The translations under genes and the position numbers were made by a program. Below are positions 5,719 to 5,725 of a stretch of 5,725 nt of DNA, piece after piece. Where the stretch lies: assembly GCA_900549865.1 (NCBI GenBank), contig URPU01000118.1:1-5725 (forward strand), read 5' to 3'. The stretch is from an uncultured Eubacteriales bacterium. Its GTDB lineage: Bacteria; Bacillota; Clostridia; Oscillospirales; Oscillospiraceae. The notes beneath the pieces were generated by a model. It ran no database searches. It was not told the origin of the DNA and saw nothing but the letters and a program-made list of their open reading frames with translations. How positions within the stretch are numbered: the stretch's first letter is position 1; every line of letters begins with the position of its first letter.

Positions 5719-5725
5719 TCAATAT

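Larger units (their letters stand above)
5440..5725. other. Gene-free region filled with palindromic repeats
   Basis: No supported coding region lies here. Besides the annotated repeats it holds a small GGGA/TCCC hairpin (5444-5454) just after the permease stop, an unremarkable linker, and a possible weak rightward promoter (CTGACG 5545-5550, 16-nt gap, TATAAA 5567-5572) between the two inverted elements. No clear classical terminator for the permease gene is visible. Confidence 0.6.

Noticed and set aside
1..5725. Composite transposon bounded by the terminal inverted repeats
   Set aside because: No transposase or recombinase is present and the cargo is housekeeping. The repeats look like parts of dispersed intergenic elements, and a contig boundary explains their position.

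Overview
The window looks like ordinary chromosome from a fairly GC-rich, gut-type Clostridia (Oscillospirales/Ruminococcaceae-like), possibly a short contig of a draft or metagenome assembly. The grounds are: a Firmicutes-style glucose-6-phosphate isomerase, a DacF/DacB-type D,D-carboxypeptidase, a YtvI/YdbI-like AI-2E family permease, Gram-positive style GGAGG ribosome binding sites, sigma-A type promoters in short AT-rich spacers, and GC-rich two-hairpin intergenic repeats of a kind I associate with that group. The taxonomic call is inference; there is no rRNA or other marker gene.

Layout. Bases 1-104: a 31-bp repeat module, then a perfect 13-bp-stem hairpin. Bases 105-1100 (minus): an exported or lipid-anchored protein of unknown function with an Asp/Ala-rich linker and two lipocalin-like beta segments. 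Bases 1143-2414 (minus): glucose-6-phosphate isomerase (pgi), 42 nt upstream of the previous gene and probably co-transcribed with it from a good promoter at 2478-2505. Bases 2604-3755 (minus): a serine-type D-alanyl-D-alanine carboxypeptidase of family S11. Bases 3756-4134: a 379-bp divergent intergenic region with a cluster of DnaA-box-like 9-mers, an AT-rich stretch and a clear promoter for the rightward gene. Bases 4135-5439 (plus): AI-2E family membrane permease, GTG start. Bases 5440-5725: no gene; two related two-hairpin elements in opposite orientation, a second inverted copy of the 31-bp module found at base 1, and a 9-bp-stem palindrome.

The genes are housekeeping (glycolysis/gluconeogenesis, peptidoglycan trimming, membrane transport) and form no evident single pathway. 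I do not see a phage, CRISPR, toxin-antitoxin, secretion or biosynthetic system. The signals most worth a second look are in non-coding DNA: the DnaA-box-like cluster between the carboxypeptidase and permease genes, a matching 12-mer over the -35 of the pgi promoter, and the modular repeats whose shared 31-bp part sits at both ends of the window in inverted orientation.
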